A DNA stretch of 64,000 nucleotides from CAIWHR01 sp963708855. GTDB taxonomy: Bacteria; Pseudomonadota; Gammaproteobacteria; Burkholderiales; Casimicrobiaceae. A model generated the notes under the pieces. That model had not been told where the DNA came from, did no database searches, and saw nothing but the letters and a program-made list of their open reading frames with translations. Shown one piece after another: positions 61,572 to 64,000 of the stretch. The stretch spans positions 248,001 through 312,000 of the forward strand of contig CAVPUM010000001.1 of the NCBI GenBank assembly GCA_963708855.1, given 5' to 3'. Position 1 is the first letter of the stretch, and every line of letters starts with the position of its first letter. The position numbers and the translations under genes are program-made.

Positions 61572-64000
61572 TCAGGCAGCCGCAGGCAGGCGCATCCGCC
61601 GTCCCTGCGTCCACCAGACGAGCGCGATCAGCGCCAGCGCCGGCAGATAGAACCAGTGCGGCGTCGCCCGGCCGGAGGGAACCTCGATCCGCGCCACGTC
61701 CCACCCTTGCTCGAAGCCGGATTTCTTCGCGCGCGAGCCGAACTTCACACCCGAAATCTGCGTGGCGTCGCCGAGCGAGGTGAGCGTCAGCCCCGCCTCC
61801 GCCAGGCGCTTGCGGCCGTCGTCGCCCGCTGGCCCCAGCCGCACGGCCACCGTCTTGACGACGTCGTCGCCCTCGATCGTCGAACCCTTGATCACCATCA
61901 CCAGGCGCCCGCCATCGGGCAGATCCTTCGCGACCTCGACCGCCTTCGCGGCCGGCAGATGCGCGTACTCGGGCGCGAGGAAGTCCATGAAGAAGTCCGG
62001 ACGGAACAGCAGCACGCACGCGGCCGCCAGCAGCAGTGTCTCCCACAGCCGGTTCTTGATCCGGAACCAGTTCATCGTCACCGCGGCGAAGATGAGCATG
62101 GCCACCGTCGAAGCGACAATGACGCTGATGAGCTCAGGCACGCTGTCGATGTCGATCAGCAGCAGCTGCGGGTTGAAGATCCAGATGAACGGCAGGATCA
62201 CCGTGCGCAGCGCGTACAGCGAGCCCTGGATGCCGGTCTCGATCGCGTTCTCGCCGGAGATCGCCGCCGCGGCGAACGTGGCGAGGCCCACCGGCGGCGT
62301 GATGTCGCCCATGATCCCGTAGTAGAAGACGAAGAGATGCACGGCGATCAGCGGGATCACGAGCCCGGATTGCGCGCCCAGCTCGACGACCACGGGCGCC
62401 ATCAGCGTGGCGACCAGCACGTAGTTGGCCGTCGTGGGCACGCCGAGGCCCAGCACGAGACAGACGAAGGCGATGAACAGCAGCATCGCGATCACGTTGC
62501 CCTGCGAGACGAATTCCACGAACTCGGTCATCCTGAGGCCGAGGCCGGTCAGCGTGATCGCGCCGACGATGACGCCGGCCGTCGCGGTCGCCACGCCGAT
62601 GCCGATCATGTTGCGCGAGCCGTCGTTGAAGCCCTGCACGACGTCGTTGAGCCCGCTCGTCCACGCGCGCGTCCGTCCGGGTGCCGCGGAAGAAATCGAT
62701 CAGCGGCCGCTGCGTCACCATCAGCACGATCAGCATGACGATCGCCCAGAACGCCGAGAGCGACGGCGACATCTCCTCGACCATCAGGCACCAGATCAGC
62801 ATGCCGATCGGCAGCACGAAGTGGAGACCCGCCTTGACCGCCGGCCAGGTCTCGAGAGGATTCGGGTGGTCGATGTCGATGTCCGGCGGCAGGTCGGGGC
62901 TCTTCGACGCGGCCCAGACGCGAGAAGAGGTACAGCGCGAGCACGATCGCCCCGACCACCCACGGCGTGGCGTCGCCCATCACGCGCTTCGCCGCTTCCA
63001 GCACCCAGTACAGCACGCCCATCACGACGATCGTGCCGGAAATGCCGAGACCGGTGCTGATCAGCGCTGCCGTCCACGACCGCGGCTCCCGCCGGATCAG
63101 CGGCTGCATCCGCAGCTTCAGCGCTTCGAGGTGCACGATGTAGAAGAGGCCGATGTACGAGAGCGTGGCCGGCAGGATCGCGTTCTTGACGATCTCCGAG
63201 TACGGGATGCCGACGTATTCGACCATCAGGAACGCGGCCGCCCCCATCACCGGCGGCGTGATCTGGCCGTTGACGCGAGGACATCGTCTCGATGGCGCCC
63301 GGCCTTGACGCCGCCGTAGCCCGACTTCTTCATCAGCGGGATGGTGAAGATGCCGCCGGAAACGACGTTGGACACCGACGAGCCGGAGATGAGGCCGTTC
63401 AGCGCCGACGAGACGACCGCGACCTTGGCCGGCCCGCCGCGCAGGTGCCCGAGCGCCGCGAAGCGACACCTGCATCATGTAGTTGCCGCCGCCGGCGCGG
63501 TCGAGCAGCGTGCCGAACAGCACGTAGACGAAGATCGTGCCGGTGGACACGCCCAGCGCGATGCCGTACACGCCCTCGGTGGTCAGCCACATGTGCGACA
63601 TCAGCCGCGACACCGACGCACCCTTGTGCGAGAGCGATATCGGGCAGGTGCGGGCCGCCCAGCGCGTAGCCGATGAACAGCAGCGCCAGCACCGCCATCG
63701 GCCAGCCGACCGAGCGGCGCGTCGCCTCGAGCAGCAGCACGAGCCCGGAGACCGCGACGACGATGTCCATCGTCGTCGTCTGCCCGGGTCGCAGCGAGAG
63801 TTCGCGGTAGAAGAGCAGCAGGTAGGCGCCGGCGAACGCGCCGACGAGCGCCAGCACCCAGTCGACGATGGGCACGCGGGTCGCGCGGCGAGCGCTTCCA
63901 CGCCGGCCACGCAGTGAAGGCGAGGAACAGCGCGAAGGCGAGGTGCAGCGAGCGCGCCTCGGTGTCGTTCAGGATGCCGATGCCGAAGGTGAACGGCAGC
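61572..64000 (-). CDS. TRAP transporter fused permease (4TM/12TM) with DUF3394 tail, frameshifted, 5' truncated by window
   Basis: The C-terminal 350 residues read cleanly to 61572: GVATATAGVIVGAITLTGLG, AFVCLVLGLGVPTTANYVLV, VFYYGIMGDITPPVGLATFA, and a DUF3394-type tail (DVVKTVAVRLG, ISGVKFGSRAKKSG). Further 5' the same protein is spread over other frames, with changes near 62660, 62905, 63275, 63465, 63640 and 63875. The pieces include MLPIGMLIWCLMVEEMSPSL, NGQITPPVMGAAAFLMVEYV, LTTEGVYGIALGVSTGTIFV and WVLALVGAFAGAYLLLFYRE. This is a fused DctQ-DctM permease of TAXI-type TRAP systems, importing organic acids with sodium. The binding protein is outside the window. Confidence 0.82.

Overview
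The window is GC-rich (roughly two-thirds G+C) and looks like a chromosome segment of a betaproteobacterium, probably Burkholderiales or a neighbour. The grounds are the tripartite tricarboxylate (Tct/Bug) uptake system, a class I PHA synthase, a trifunctional-style PutA, a LysR-DoxX-extradiol dioxygenase module and the general codon use. Many genes carry compensable one-base frameshifts (0-0.7, 3.1-3.4, 12.7-18.3, 27.0, 49.0 and 61-64 kb), while long genes such as putA, phaC, prfC and frdA are intact. Much of this is probably assembly or read error, so broken genes outside the 1.85-3.4 kb graveyard are treated as real genes with indels.

Layout. 0-16 kb is a sugar-acid type catabolic region: two enolase-superfamily dehydratases, a TctC-TctB-TctA importer, two Gfo/Idh/MocA oxidoreductases, a DUF993 aldolase-like protein, a TIM-barrel sugar isomerase and an APC permease. 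It is interrupted by a strip of truncated gene remnants (1.85-3.4 kb), aroG and thrH. 16-34 kb is mixed housekeeping: HNH nuclease, amidase, dinB, a HicA-like protein, prfC, secreted Gly-rich proteins, an alpha/beta hydrolase, UPF0149, a peptide-type ABC binding protein, LysR/DoxX/dioxygenase, phaC and a TGS GTPase.

34-54 kb carries an anaerobic C4-dicarboxylate theme. An ornithine cyclodeaminase lies next to putA, then a DASS carrier, two Dcu carriers and aspA. On the far side of a mobile region is frdCAB, a fumarate reductase of the Wolinella two-haem type. Both aspA and frdC have FNR/DNR-type palindromes upstream, so aspartate to fumarate to succinate respiration looks co-regulated. A CRP/FNR regulator lies at 60.1 kb.

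44.4-50.1 kb between aspA and frdB is an integron-type cassette array without a visible integrase (a CALIN). Small unrelated genes all lie on the minus strand and are separated by attC sites of identical architecture. They include a phosphatase, RidA, a toxin-antitoxin pair, a K+ channel, a secreted protein and a P-loop kinase. One attC is split by an IS110/IS1111-type element, and the toxin has an in-frame stop.

54-64 kb has a methyltransferase-like gene, an Fe/phosphonate-type ABC importer, a second UPF0149 protein, the CRP/FNR regulator, an Asp/Glu racemase and a fused TRAP permease that runs off the end of the window.
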